Origin: Lepiota brunneoincarnata
Taxonomy: Eukaryota; Basidiomycota; Agaricomycetes; Agaricales; Agaricaceae
Assembly: GCA_023014365.1 (NCBI GenBank)
Contig: JAEBUN010000027.1
Location: 620,001 to 684,000, forward strand
DNA: 64,000 nt
Direction: 5' to 3'
The position numbers and the translations under genes are program-made. The number at the start of each line of letters is the position of its first letter. Position 1 is the first letter of the stretch. Below, piece by piece: positions 47,219-57,700 of the stretch. The notes below the pieces were generated by a model. That model was given only the letters and a program-made list of their open reading frames with translations. It was not told the DNA's origin and did no database searches.

Positions 47219-47824
47219 AAGGGGGGACTAAAACACGAGTCGCGACGGTGGGGCGCAACGGGTTGTTGGGGTTTCCAACTACCCACCCGTTTCGTCTTAT
47301 AAAGACTCATCAGGCGCACGATATCCGTCAGATACCTGCCGTCCAATCGATTGTCGCCGATAGCGATCGATTGCGATTTTGATCGATAGATCAAAATCCG
47401 CGGAACGTATTTATAATCCCCCCGTTAATAACAGGTGAAAATAGGATTAAAAACTTAACTTCGAGTTTCAAAACTTACCGCGCTGACTTAGACGCGCGCT
47501 TGCGTCTGGGAAAAGTCACGTGATCGTGCGACCGGTCACGTGCCATCGGGCTATGTTACCCGACGACGGAACAATCCGGGCCGGGGTAGGGCCGTCACGT
47601 GACAACGTAACAAGGTGCACTTTCGCACGGGGTCCAAGCGTGAGAACTTGTGAAACCCGGCACCGGTGACATGATTTACCGGTGGCGGTGTACTTACCTT
47701 AGATGGCTATCCTTCCCACGGGTCTGCTAGAGGACGCCCCGCCCGACCGAGCCGGTTAGGTCCGGTTAGGTTCGGGTTCGGGTTAGGGGGTAACATAGTA
47801 TTAGTATGCCGCCTTCGTCGGGAG
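47219..47824 (-). mobile_element. Penelope-like unit 3: 3' module only
   Basis: Nearly identical to unit 2 but extends about 60 bases further, through the internal telomere-like tract (47753-47790), and ends at CGTCGGGAG before the next TTAGGG tract. Confidence 0.88.
47253..47317 (-). ncRNA. Hammerhead ribozyme, unit 3
   Basis: CTGATGA, stem II GTCTTTATAAGAC, GAAA, stem III CGGGT/ACCCG with inner GTTGG/CCAAC, and cleavage triplet GTT. Confidence 0.92.
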
Positions 47825-47844
47825 GGGTTAGGGTTAGGGTTAGG
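47825..47844 (+). repeat. Telomeric tract between units 3 and 4
   Basis: Three full GGGTTA repeats plus GG. Confidence 0.9.
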
Positions 47845-47879
47845 AAAGGGGGCGTATAACACACGAGTCGCGACGGAGG

Positions 47880-47945
47880 GCGCAACGGGTCGTTGGGGTT
47901 TCCAACTACCCACCCGTTTCGTCTTATAAAAGACTCATCAGGCGC
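47880..47945 (-). ncRNA. Hammerhead ribozyme, unit 4
   Basis: CTGATGA core, stem II GTCTTTTATAAGAC, GAAA, stem III CGGGT/ACCCG and GTT cleavage triplet. The inner loop differs from units 2-3 by one base (AACGACCC against AACAACCC). Confidence 0.9.
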
Positions 47946-48904
47946 ACGATGTCCGTCAGACACCTGCCGTCCAATCGATGACCGCGATAGCGGCATCGAT
48001 TGCGAACGTAATCGATCGATAACGTTCCGCGGATCGCGTTATATAATCCCCCGAATAATCGGTGAAACTTAGAGATATAACTTACTATCGGCTTACGTAA
48101 ACCTACCGTACTGACTTTAGCGCGCATGTTGGCGCTGAGAAAAGTCACGTGATCGTGCGACCGGTCACGTGCCATCGGGCTATGTTACCCGACGACGGAA
48201 CAATCCGGGCCGGGGTAGGGCCGTCACGTGACAACGTGGCAAGGTGCACTTTCGCACGGGGTCCAAGCGTGGGAAGCTTGTGAAAGCCGGCACCGGCGAC
48301 ATGAATAACCGGTGGCGGGGTACTTACCTTAGGTGGCTATCCTTCCCACGGGGCTGCTAAAGGACACCCCGCCCGAAACCGCCGGTTAGGTCCGGTTAGG
48401 TTCGGGTTAGGGGGACGCATGGTATTAGTATGCTGTCCTTGTTGGGAAGGTAAGGTAGTACTTACCGCAAAAGCGATCCGCACGGCATATAACCGGCAGA
48501 ATAGCGAGTTAACCGCCACCAGGGATCGAACTTACGTTGTTATCCGTATACGCGACCACTACTAGTTAATAGACTTAGGAAGGGGGCATAACCGCCCCCC
48601 CAGACATGGTTCCGGGTTACGCCGCACCATCACACCCAAACCGATAAAAGGCCACCTATTTAAGAACCTGTTTTCGCGTGCTGCGATCGAAGCGCAGGTC
48701 GTGCAACACCGAAGTCTTCTAACGACGGCGTCCCAGGAAGGTTACTCAAGATCAGCAAATATGGGCCGGCCGACATACGGGAATCACCCCGCAGAGGTCG
48801 GTACCCGAACGCCCAGGGATTTCCCCATTTGGGCGCCGACTTGGTACCAGTCGCCGCAGCCATTGTGCGGACAACTACGGCTGGCATGGTATACCACGTA
48901 AGCC

Positions 48905-51364
48905 TTATCTATCAACGTTGATGATCGCGAGCCACGGATCAGGCGTTTTCTCACGATGGTGTTCTACCGCCGGAGCGGAAGAAGAGGCCACGGGAGCTCG
49001 AGCTTCTTCGCGAAAGAAGTCGGTAATTAACGCCTGGCGGTCGCGCCGCGCGAGAACAGAAGCACGCCAGATTGACGTGAGGTCCATTATTTGCCGGGTT
49101 CTTTTCTTCGAAACCAGCAAACGGCGACCAAAAAGACCGAGCTTATCTAGGCGAAGGAAGGGCCCTTGCCAACCAGAGTCGACACACCAATCTTTCGCAA
49201 CCTCGGACAAGTCGGGCTCATCCTCGGTGCGATCGATCTTAGTGAAGACCTTAGTCAGCTCAGACGCTAACTTCGGGATACCTAGTTTCACCAGATCCAG
49301 GGGTAACGGTACGTTATTCCGGCCCCTGACATCCAGACGGGCGAAGACGTTCATAGCCTGCGCCCAGCCAGTCTTTATACTGTCCTCAAGTTCGTGAGCG
49401 TTGAATAAGTCCCAGGAGATGTTAAATTCGCTCTTTAAGACGAGCACGTCAGCCGCCGGCGGCGAAGACTCCCTAAGCCTCGCATCCCACCGCGCACGGT
49501 AGTTATCTCTTAACCATGCAGCTATTAACATCGGAGGATAGCCACGCGCTATGTAGATATCCGAAGCTTCTCTACAAGCCATCACGTAATCGTCAAAACG
49601 TGAAGAAAGCGTGGCGAGCCTCGACAGCTCACTGCAAAACGTCCCTTTCTTGACGTAAAGCGGGTGAAAGCTGATCCAGGGTATACGCTCAAAATGGTTC
49701 ATCGGTTTTCTATACGCCTTGTGATGGAGGCGACCGTTTGCCGTAAACAGCATCATGTCTAAGAAAACCATGTATTGGTTTGATGATGACCACGTAATGG
49801 TACAATTATCGTACTTAAGATTGTCGGCGAGGAGCCGCAAGGCATCCTCCTCGTGATACGCGTATACGAGTGCCAAACAATCGTCGATGTAGCGTCCGTA
49901 GAACGCCACGTCGGGCGACCGCAGCGCCTCACACTCCAGTTCGAAGTGAAGACCGTAGAGGTTGGCGAGATCGGGGCTTGAAGCGACCCCCATTGCCAGA
50001 CCCCTAGCCTGACGGTAGTATTTGCCCTGGAATTGTACCAGTAAGTTGTCGTCCGCTGCTCGCATGCATTCCCTAAACAGCTGCACTTTCGCTGCTGCAT
50101 GCTCGGCGTCGAAGTCAGTGTCTGCGACTTCGGGTTCCTGTTCCGCTAACCACTGCGTGTAAAAATCCTCAGCGTAGGAGTGTGCTTTTTGGACGTCCAC
50201 GTGGGGATAGAAGGCGACGACGTCACCCGAAACGAGGAAAAGACGCTTAAGCATACCGTTCTCAAACCGGAACTGCGGAAGCGACAACTTGCTTAATTTT
50301 ATCGCCAGATCTTTCGATCCGTGTATAACGTAAGGCGCCGATCTAACGATCGGTTTAAGACTTTTCGAGACATACTTCCCTGCAGGCCCTTGCGGTACGG
50401 AGTGGCACGGTAAAATCGGGCGCGCAGCTACCGGTGTCTTATGTATTTTTGGAATGACATAAAACGTGGGGACGGCCGAAGGCTCGACCGATAGCTGACT
50501 CCGCAAAAAGCGGGGAAGTTGCGATTGGATGCCGTAATCTTCAGCGATCCTCGCGATTCTCTTAATGTGCTCGTTTTTGTTATAAAGTATATTATACGCG
50601 GACTGCGCGCTAACTAATACATAATCGGTATGGTTAGACAGTAACGAGAGTGATTTCTCAACGATCCAGGCACGCGGGGCAACCGCACAACCAAGGTTCT
50701 TATCGGTGGCAACGACGACGAGCTCGTGGGACGTCAGGAAGTCGCGGAGTTTGGCCACAGGGGGAGCAAGCGCGTGCTTGTAACGGTCCCCTTCGTGTTT
50801 GTCTGTTGGCATATCAGAAATCATCTTATCGATGACCCTACGACCACACCAGACGCCGTACTCGAATACCCGATCTAGCTGGTGCATTTCGGCCCGGTTA
50901 GGCTTCGGGCACCAGTAGTCTGGATCGAAGTCGTCTTTAGCATCTTCGGCTTCTGTGGCACGGAACCACATCGACCAACGGAGACGATCGACGAAATCGT
51001 CCCACGCAGAAGTGATCAGTTCGTTCTTCTGCGCAGTCGGGAGCATATACTTCATTCCCGCACTCAGATGCATGCTTAATTCACGCGGTATATCACAGTT
51101 TATCATGTGTATTGTACTACGGTAGCGCATGGACTCTAAAACTACAATAGGAGTCCGTAGTACAATAAATCTGTACGCGTGTTGAGGAGGTACCGTCAGT
51201 AGCCAATCGGGATACGTACTTGGGCGGTCCCAAGCGAAAGGTTTCAGGCTCACCTGTGGAACGAGGGCCGCTAGCACCTCGTCCTCCCTTTCCCCCTCGT
51301 AAAAAGAATGGAAGTCGGGGCCTAACGGCCCCCCTGTCGACCTCCGCGTTTCTTGCCCTTGCCC
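48905..51364 (-). pseudogene. Penelope-like reverse transcriptase, 5'-truncated (copy 1)
   Basis: The frame is open from the telomeric junction to the stop at 48905, about 820 codons. It lacks roughly the first 385 residues of the full copy. All RT motifs are present: ATDKNLG, FYVIPKIHKTP, SGDVVAFYPHVD, GLAMGVASSPDLAN, YGRYIDD and VFLDMML. The GTG at 51277 is an internal codon, not a start. No GIY-YIG endonuclease follows the RT. No frameshift is seen, so the truncation came from incomplete synthesis or end loss, not decay. Confidence 0.9.
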
Positions 51365-51403
51365 GGGGGTTAGGGTTAGGGGGTTTAGGGTTAGGGGTTA
51401 GGG
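51365..51403 (+). repeat. Telomeric tract between units 4 and 5
   Basis: About six TTAGGG-type repeats including GGGGTTTAGGG and TTAGGGG variants; the longest tract of the array. Confidence 0.92.
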
Positions 51404-51438
51404 AAGAAGGAAATATACGACTGAGCCGGTGGACTTGG

Positions 51439-51506
51439 GCGCAACGGGGTCGTAAGTTAGTACGATCACCCACCCGTTTCGTCCTTATATCGGACTCGTC
51501 AGGCGC
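51439..51506 (-). ncRNA. Hammerhead ribozyme, unit 5 (family B)
   Basis: Core CTGACGA with stem II GTCC/GGAC in place of GTCTT/AAGAC, GAAA, stem III CGGG/CCCG with inner TCGT/ACGA, and the GTT cleavage triplet. Both strands of stems II and III changed together relative to family A. Confidence 0.92.
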
Positions 51507-51652
51507 ACGATTAGTCCATCAGACTTACCATCCGTCCAATCGGAAAGCGTTCCGGGCTTACCGATCGGGATTGCGACATTTGCTGTGCAATCCGTGGAAC
51601 AGCTTACTTAACGAAGCTAAAAATAACTCACATTTTTCACCGAGGGAATATG

Positions 51653-51689
51653 CACGTGACCACGTGATCACGCTGAGAAAAATCACGTG
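51653..51689. promoter_or_regulatory. CACGTG cluster in unit 5, upstream of truncated RT copy 1
   Basis: Three CACGTG palindromes in 37 bases. They lie on the upstream side of the RT gene at 48905-51364, as expected for a promoter supplied by the distal neighbour. Confidence 0.5.
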
Positions 51690-51784
51690 ACCGTGGGAAC
51701 TTACACGGGCGACTAACTCCGCGGAAGTCGGACTTCCCACGGGGTCGGGGAAGGGGGGACTAAAACACGAGTCGCGACGGTGGG

Positions 51785-51849
51785 GCGCAACGGGTTGTTG
51801 GGGTTTCCAACTACCCACCCGTTTCGTCTTATAAAGACTCATCAGGCGC
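51785..51849 (-). ncRNA. Hammerhead ribozyme, unit 6
   Basis: Identical core and stems to unit 3. Confidence 0.92.
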
Positions 51850-52820
51850 ACGATATCCGTCAGATACCTGCCGTCCAATCGATTGTCGCCGATAGCGATC
51901 GATTGCGATTTTGATCGATAGATCAAAATCCGCGGAACGTATTTATAATCCCCCCGTTAATAACAGGTGAAAATAGGATTAAAAACTTAACTTCGAGTTT
52001 CAAAACTTACCGCGCTGACTTAGACGCGCGCTTGCGTCTGGGAAAAGTCACGTGATCGTGCGACCGGTCACGTGCCATCGGGCTATGTTACCCGACGACG
52101 GAACAATCCGGGCCGGGGTAGGGCCGTCACGTGACAACGTAACAAGGTGCACTTTCGCACGGGGTCCAAGCGTGAGAACTTGTGAAACCCGGCACCGGCG
52201 ACATGATTTGCCGGTGGCGGTGTACTTACCTTAGATGGCTATCCTTCCCACGGGTCTGCTAGAGGACGCCCCGCCCGACCGAGCCGGTTAGGTCCGGTTA
52301 GGTTCGGGTTCGGGTTAGGGGGTAACATAGTATTAGTATGCCGCCCTCGTCGGGAAGGTAAGGTAGTACTTACCGCAAAGAACGCTCCGCACGGCATATA
52401 ACCGGCGTTTTAAAGCGAGTTAACCGCCATCAGGGGTCGAACTTACGTTGTTTACCGTTTACGCGAGAGTTACTATTCGAGAGACTTAGGAAGGGGGCAT
52501 AACCGCCCCCCCAGACATGGTTCCGGGTTACGCCGCACCATCACACCCAAACCGATAAAAGGCCACCTATTTAAAAACCTGTTTTCGCGTGCTGCGATCG
52601 AAGCGCAGGTCGTGCAACCCCGAAGTCTTCTAACAACGGGGTCCCAGGAAGGTTACTCAAGATCAGCAAATATGGGCCGGCCGACATACGGGAATCACCC
52701 CGCAGAGGTCGGTACCCGAACGCCCAGGGATTTCCCCATGTGGGCGCCGACTTGGTACCAGTCGCCGCAGCTAGGTTGTGCGGACAACTACGGCTGGCAT
52801 GGTATACCACGTAAGCCATA

Positions 52821-53307
52821 TCAATCGAAGTTCGCAATCGCGATCCACGGATCAGGCGTCTTCTCACGGTGGTGTTCTACCGCCGGAGCGGAAGAAGAGG
52901 CCACGGGAGCTCGAGCTTCGGCGAAGAAGTCGGTTATTAACGCCTGGCGGTCGCGCCGCGCGAGAACAGAAGCACGCCAAATTGACGTAAGGTCCATTAT
53001 CTGTCGGGTTCTTTTCTTCGAGACCAACAGACGGCGACCGAAGAGACCGAGTCTATCTAGGCGTAAGAAGGGTCCTTGCCAACCCGAATCTAAACACCAA
53101 TCCTTTGCACACTCCGCCAAGTCAGCCTCGGCTTCAGCACGCGGGATCTTAGTAAAGAGACGCATCAGTTCGGACGCCTTCTTAGGGATACCTAGTTTGG
53201 TCAGATCGTACGGAAGCGGTACGTTATTCCGCCCCCGAACGTCTGCACGGGCGAAGACATTCATTGCCTGCGCCCACCCAGTCTTCATACTGTCCTCAAG
53301 TTCGTGA
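52821..53307 (-). pseudogene. Penelope-like RT C-terminal fragment (copy 2)
   Basis: Residues from HELEDSMKTGWAQAMN to the C-terminal PDPWIAIANFD, nearly identical to the intact copy. The RT catalytic motifs are all missing. Upstream of 53307 the frame runs into telomeric repeats, so any start codon there would be spurious. Confidence 0.9.
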
Positions 53308-53328
53308 GGGGTTGGGTTAGGGTTAGGG
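53308..53328 (+). repeat. Telomeric tract between units 6 and 7
   Basis: GGGGTTGGGTTAGGGTTAGGG, including one TTGGG variant. Confidence 0.88.
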
Positions 53329-53603
53329 AAGAAGGAAATATACGACTGAGCCGGTGGACTTGGGCGCAACGGGGTCGTAAGTTAGTACGATCACCCACCC
53401 GTTTCGTCCTTATATCGGACTCGTCAGGCGCACGATTAGTCCATCAGACTTACCATCCGTCCAATCGGAAAACGTTCCGGGCTTACCGATCGGGATTGCG
53501 ACATTTGCTGTGCAATCCGTGGAACAGCTTACTTAACGAAGCTAAAAATAACTCACATTTTTCACCGAGGGAATATGCACGTGACCACGTGATCACGCTG
53601 AGA
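53329..53603 (-). mobile_element. Penelope-like unit 7 (family B), short 3' module
   Basis: Nearly identical to unit 5 over its length but ends about 75 bases earlier, right after CACGTGATCACGCTGAGA. Confidence 0.87.
53364..53431 (-). ncRNA. Hammerhead ribozyme, unit 7 (family B)
   Basis: Same as unit 5: CTGACGA, GTCC/GGAC stem II, GAAA, CGGG/CCCG stem III. Confidence 0.92.
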
Positions 53604-53637
53604 GGGTTAGGGGTTAGGGTTAGGGTTAGGGGTTAGG
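53604..53637 (+). repeat. Telomeric tract between units 7 and 8
   Basis: Five to six repeats, TTAGGGG and TTAGGG mixed. Confidence 0.92.
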
Positions 53638-53672
53638 AAAGGGGGCGTATAAACACGAGTCGCGACGGAGGG

Positions 53673-53737
53673 GCGCAACGGGTTGTTGGGGTTTCCAACT
53701 ACCCACCCGTTTCGTCTTATAAAGACTCATCAGGCGC
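53673..53737 (-). ncRNA. Hammerhead ribozyme, unit 8
   Basis: Minus strand: GCGC, CTGATGA, GTCTT-TAT-AAGAC, GAAA, CGGGT...GTTGG...CCAAC...ACCCG, TT, GCGC. All conserved hammerhead core bases are present. Cleavage is predicted after the second T of GTT. Confidence 0.93.
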
Positions 53738-54708
53738 ACGATATCCGTCAGATACCTGCCGTCCAATCGATTGTCGCCGATAGCGATCGATTGCGATTTT
53801 GATCGATAGATCAAAATCCGCGGAACGTATTTATAATCCCCCCGTTAATAACAGGTGAAAATAGGATTAAAAACTTAACTTCGAGTTTCAAAACTTACCG
53901 CGCTGACTTAGACGCGCGCTTGCGTCTGGGAAAAGTCACGTGATCGTGCGACCGGTCACGTGCCATCGGGCTATGTTACCCGACGACGGAACAATCCGGG
54001 CCGGGGTAGGGCCGTCACGTGACAACGTAACAAGGTGCACTTTCGCACGGGGTCCAAGCGTGAGAACTTGTGAAACCCGGCACCGGTGACATGATTTACC
54101 GGTGGCGGTGTACTTACCTTAGATGGCTATCCTTCCCACGGGTCTGCTAGAGGACGCCCCGCCCGACCGAGCCGGTTAGGTCCGGTTAGGTTCGGGTTCG
54201 GGTTAGGGGGTAACATAGTATTAGTATGCCGCCCTCGTCAGGAAGGTAAGGTAGTACTTACCGCAAAGAACGCTCCGCACGGCATATAACCGGCGTTTTA
54301 AAGCGAGTTAACCGCCATCAGGGGTCGAACTTACGTTGTTTACCGTTTACGCGAAAGTTACTATTCGAAAGACTTAGGAAGGGGGCATAACCGCCCCCCC
54401 AGACGTGGTTCCGGGTTACGCCGCACCATCACACCCAAACCGATAAAAGGCCACCTATTTAAAAACCTGTTTTCGCGTGCTGCGATCGAAGCGCAGGTCG
54501 TGCAACCCCGAAGTCTTCTAACAACGGGGTCCCAGGAAGGTTACTCAAGATCAGCAAATATGGGCCGGCCGACATACGGGAATCACCCCGCAGAGGTCGG
54601 TACCCGAACGCCCAGGGATTTCCCCATTTGGGCGCCGACTTGGTACCAGTCGCCGCAGCTAGGTTGTGCGGACAACTACGGCTGGCATGGTATACCACGT
54701 AAGCCATA

Positions 54709-57700
54709 TCAATCGAAGTTCGCAATCGCGATCCACGGATCAGGCGTTTTCTCACGGTGGTGTTCTACCGCCGGAGCGGAGGAAGAGGCCACGGGAGCTC
54801 GAGCTTCGGCGAAGAAGTCGGTTATTAACGCCTGGCGGTCGCGCCGCGCGAGAACAGAAGCACGCCAAATTGACGTAAGGTCCATTATCTGTCGGGTTCT
54901 TTTCTTCGAAACCAACAGACGGCGACCGAAGAGACCGAGTCTATCTAGGCGTAAGAAAGGTCCTTGCCAACCCGAATCTAAACACCAATCCTTTGCACAC
55001 TCCGCCAAGTCAGCCTCGGCTTCAGCACGCGGGATCTTAGTAAAGAGACGCATCAACTCAGACGCCTTCTTAGGGATACCTAGTTTGGTCAGATCGTACG
55101 GAAGCGGTACGTTATTCCGCCCCCGGACGTCTGCACGGGCGAAGACATTCATTGCCTGCGCCCACCCAGTCTTCATACTGTCCTCAAGTTCGTGAGCATT
55201 AAACATGTCCCAGGATATGTTGTATTCGCTTTTTAGCACAAGCACGCCATTCGCTGGCGGTACGGACTCCCTTAGCCGTACGTCCCAACGTGCTCGGTAG
55301 TTATCGCGAAGCCAAGCGGCGATCAACAATGGAGGGTAGCCACGCGCAATGTAGATATCCGAAGCTTCTCTACATGCCTTCACGTAATCGTCGAAACGCG
55401 AAGAAAGCGCGGCAAGCCTCGACAGCTCTGATACAAACGTCCCTTTCTTAACGTAAAGGGGGTGAAAGCTGATCCAAGGAATGCGCTCAAAGTGGTTCAT
55501 CGGTTTCCTATACGCCTTATGGTGGAGGCGACCGTTTGCCGTAAACAGCATCATGTCTAGGAACACCATGTATTGATCCGAAGATGACCACGTAATGGTA
55601 CAGTTATCGAACATTAAATTATCTCTGAGTAGCCGCAAAGCATCCTCCTCTCGATACGCATACACGAGAGCGAGACAATCGTCGATGTAGCGTCCATAGA
55701 ACGCCACGTCGGGTGACCGCAGGGCTGCGCACTCCTCCTCGAAGTGTACGCCGTAGATGTTCGCGAGATCGGGGCTCGAAGCCACACCCATCGCTAGACC
55801 ACGGGCCTGACGGTAATATTTACCCTGGAACTGTACCAGTAAGTTGTCGTCCGCTGCCCGCATGCATTCCCGTAACAGCTGTACTTTAGCTGCTGCATGC
55901 GTTGCGTCGAAGTCAGCATCTTCGACTTCCGGCTCTGACTCGGCTAACCACCGGGTGTAATATTCTTCGGCATAGGAGTGTGCCTTTTGAACATCCACAT
56001 GTGGGTAGAACGCGACAACGTCGCCCGAGACAAAGTATAGACGCTTGAGCATACCGTTCTCGAATCGGAACTGCGGTAGCGACAACTTGCTCAATTTTAT
56101 CGCCAGATCCTTAGATCCATGTATAACGTACGGCGCCGATTGGATAATCGGTTTGAGACTTTTACTTACGTACTTCCCTGCAGGCCCTTGCGGGACGGAG
56201 TGGCACGGTAGAATCGGCCGGGCAGCTACCGGTGTCTTATGTATTTTAGGAATGACATAAAACGTCGGGATCGAACTAGGTTCGACCGATAACTGACTCC
56301 GGAGGAAGCGGGGAAGCTGCGATTGAATGCCGAAATCTTCCGACAATCTCGCGATGCTCTTAATGTGGTTATTTTTATCACAAAGTATATTGTACGCCGT
56401 AACGGCGCTAACCGGTTCGTAATCTACACGGTTCGACAATAACGAGAGCGCTTTTTCAATGATCCAGGCACGCGGGGCAACTGCGCAACCAAGGTTCTTA
56501 TCGGTCGCTACTACGACGAGTTCGTGGGACGTCAAGTAGTCGCGGAGTTTGGCCACCGGGGGAGCAAGCGCGTGCTTGTAACGGTCCCCTTCGTGTTCAT
56601 CTGTCGGCATATCAGAAACCATTTTATCAATGGCCCTACGACCGCACCAGATACCATACTCAAAAACCCTATCCAACTGGTGCATCGCGACGCGGTTAGG
56701 CTTCGGCGACCAGTAGTCTGGATCAAAGTCGTCTTTAGCATCTTCGGCGTCAGTGGCTTTGAACCACATCGACCAACGGAGACGATCGACGAAATCGTCC
56801 CAAGCCGAATTGATTAGACTCACGTTCGACTTAGTCGGGAGCATATACTTCATTCCCGCACTCAGATGCATGCTGTATTCACGCGGTATATCACAGTTAA
56901 TCATGTGTATTGTGCTACGGTAACGCATGGACTCTAGAACTACTACAGGAGTCCGTAACACAATAAATCTGTACGCGTGTTGAGGGGTAACCGTCAGTAA
57001 CCAATCCGGATACGTACTGGGTCGAGACCAGTCGAAGGGTTTAGGACTAACCTTTGGAAAGAGGGCCGCATGCACCTCTTCCTCCCCTTCGCCCTCATAA
57101 AATGGGAGGAGGCGGGGGACTAGTTCCCCCTCGATCTGCCTCCGCGTTTCCCGCCCCTGCCGGCGCCTCGCTTTCGTCGGCCTCCACGATTGGACGACCC
57201 CGAGGGGGCCGCCGCTGTCGCTTCCTCCTTCGCGCGGGCTCCTGCTCCTTTCTTGGTCGCAGGGGTCTTCTGATAAGAAAGAAAGTAGATCGGGATGAGT
57301 ATGAATATCAGACGCGTGGATCGAGTACGCATTCACCTTGTCCCCTTTCTTCTCCTTGGCCTTGAGGAGAGCGGTTACCCGCTTGTCGACCATCTGCGCG
57401 ATGGACTCAGCGGTGATGGCGGGCGCGGTCGACGGGCCAGCGGCTTCATCGACCTCCATCTCAAAACTCTCCTTCAACGCCTTCTTCTTTTCCATCTTCG
57501 CCTCCTCCGCGATAATCTGATCCTCGACGAAGGCAACGGCCCGTCCGAAGATGGCGGGGACGTCTTCGAGCAGCTCGACGTACTCCCTGAGGATAGAAGG
57601 ATCCTCTCTCCATCCGATTTTCACAGGATGCCCATGCGAGTCAGCGGTGGGCGCGCCGTATCGAACGACCTGACTCTTGTGTCGGATTCGGTCAAAGACC

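Larger units (their letters stand above)
47845..51364 (-). mobile_element. Penelope-like unit 4: 5'-truncated element with RT gene
   Basis: A divergent member of family A. From left to right it has tail, hammerhead, TATATAA-type box, CACGTG boxes, internal telomere-like tract (48382-48414), conserved 3' UTR block and a truncated RT gene. It ends abruptly at 51364, where a long TTAGGG tract starts. Confidence 0.9.
51404..51740 (-). mobile_element. Penelope-like unit 5 (family B), 3' module only
   Basis: Belongs to a second sequence family (tail GGGAAGAAGGAAATATACG). It carries its own hammerhead and three CACGTG boxes (51653, 51661, 51684). It ends at GGGGTCGGGG and passes into unit 6 without a TTAGGG repeat. 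Confidence 0.85.
51741..53307 (-). mobile_element. Penelope-like unit 6: element truncated in the RT C-terminus
   Basis: It starts with AAGGGGGGACTAAAACACG, directly after unit 5. It has a full 3' module (hammerhead, TATA-like box, CACGTG boxes, internal tract 52284-52321), the 3' UTR block and about 160 codons of RT. It ends at TTCGTGA before TTGGGTTAGGG. Confidence 0.9.

Noticed and set aside
48520..48560. Possible tRNA T-arm (GTTCGA-like) in the element 3' UTR
   Set aside because: No flanking stem, anticodon arm or acceptor could be folded around it.
52821..53369. 182-aa ORF whose N-terminus is encoded by telomeric repeats
   Set aside because: The first part is TTAGGG-derived sequence read in frame by chance; only residues after the junction are RT.
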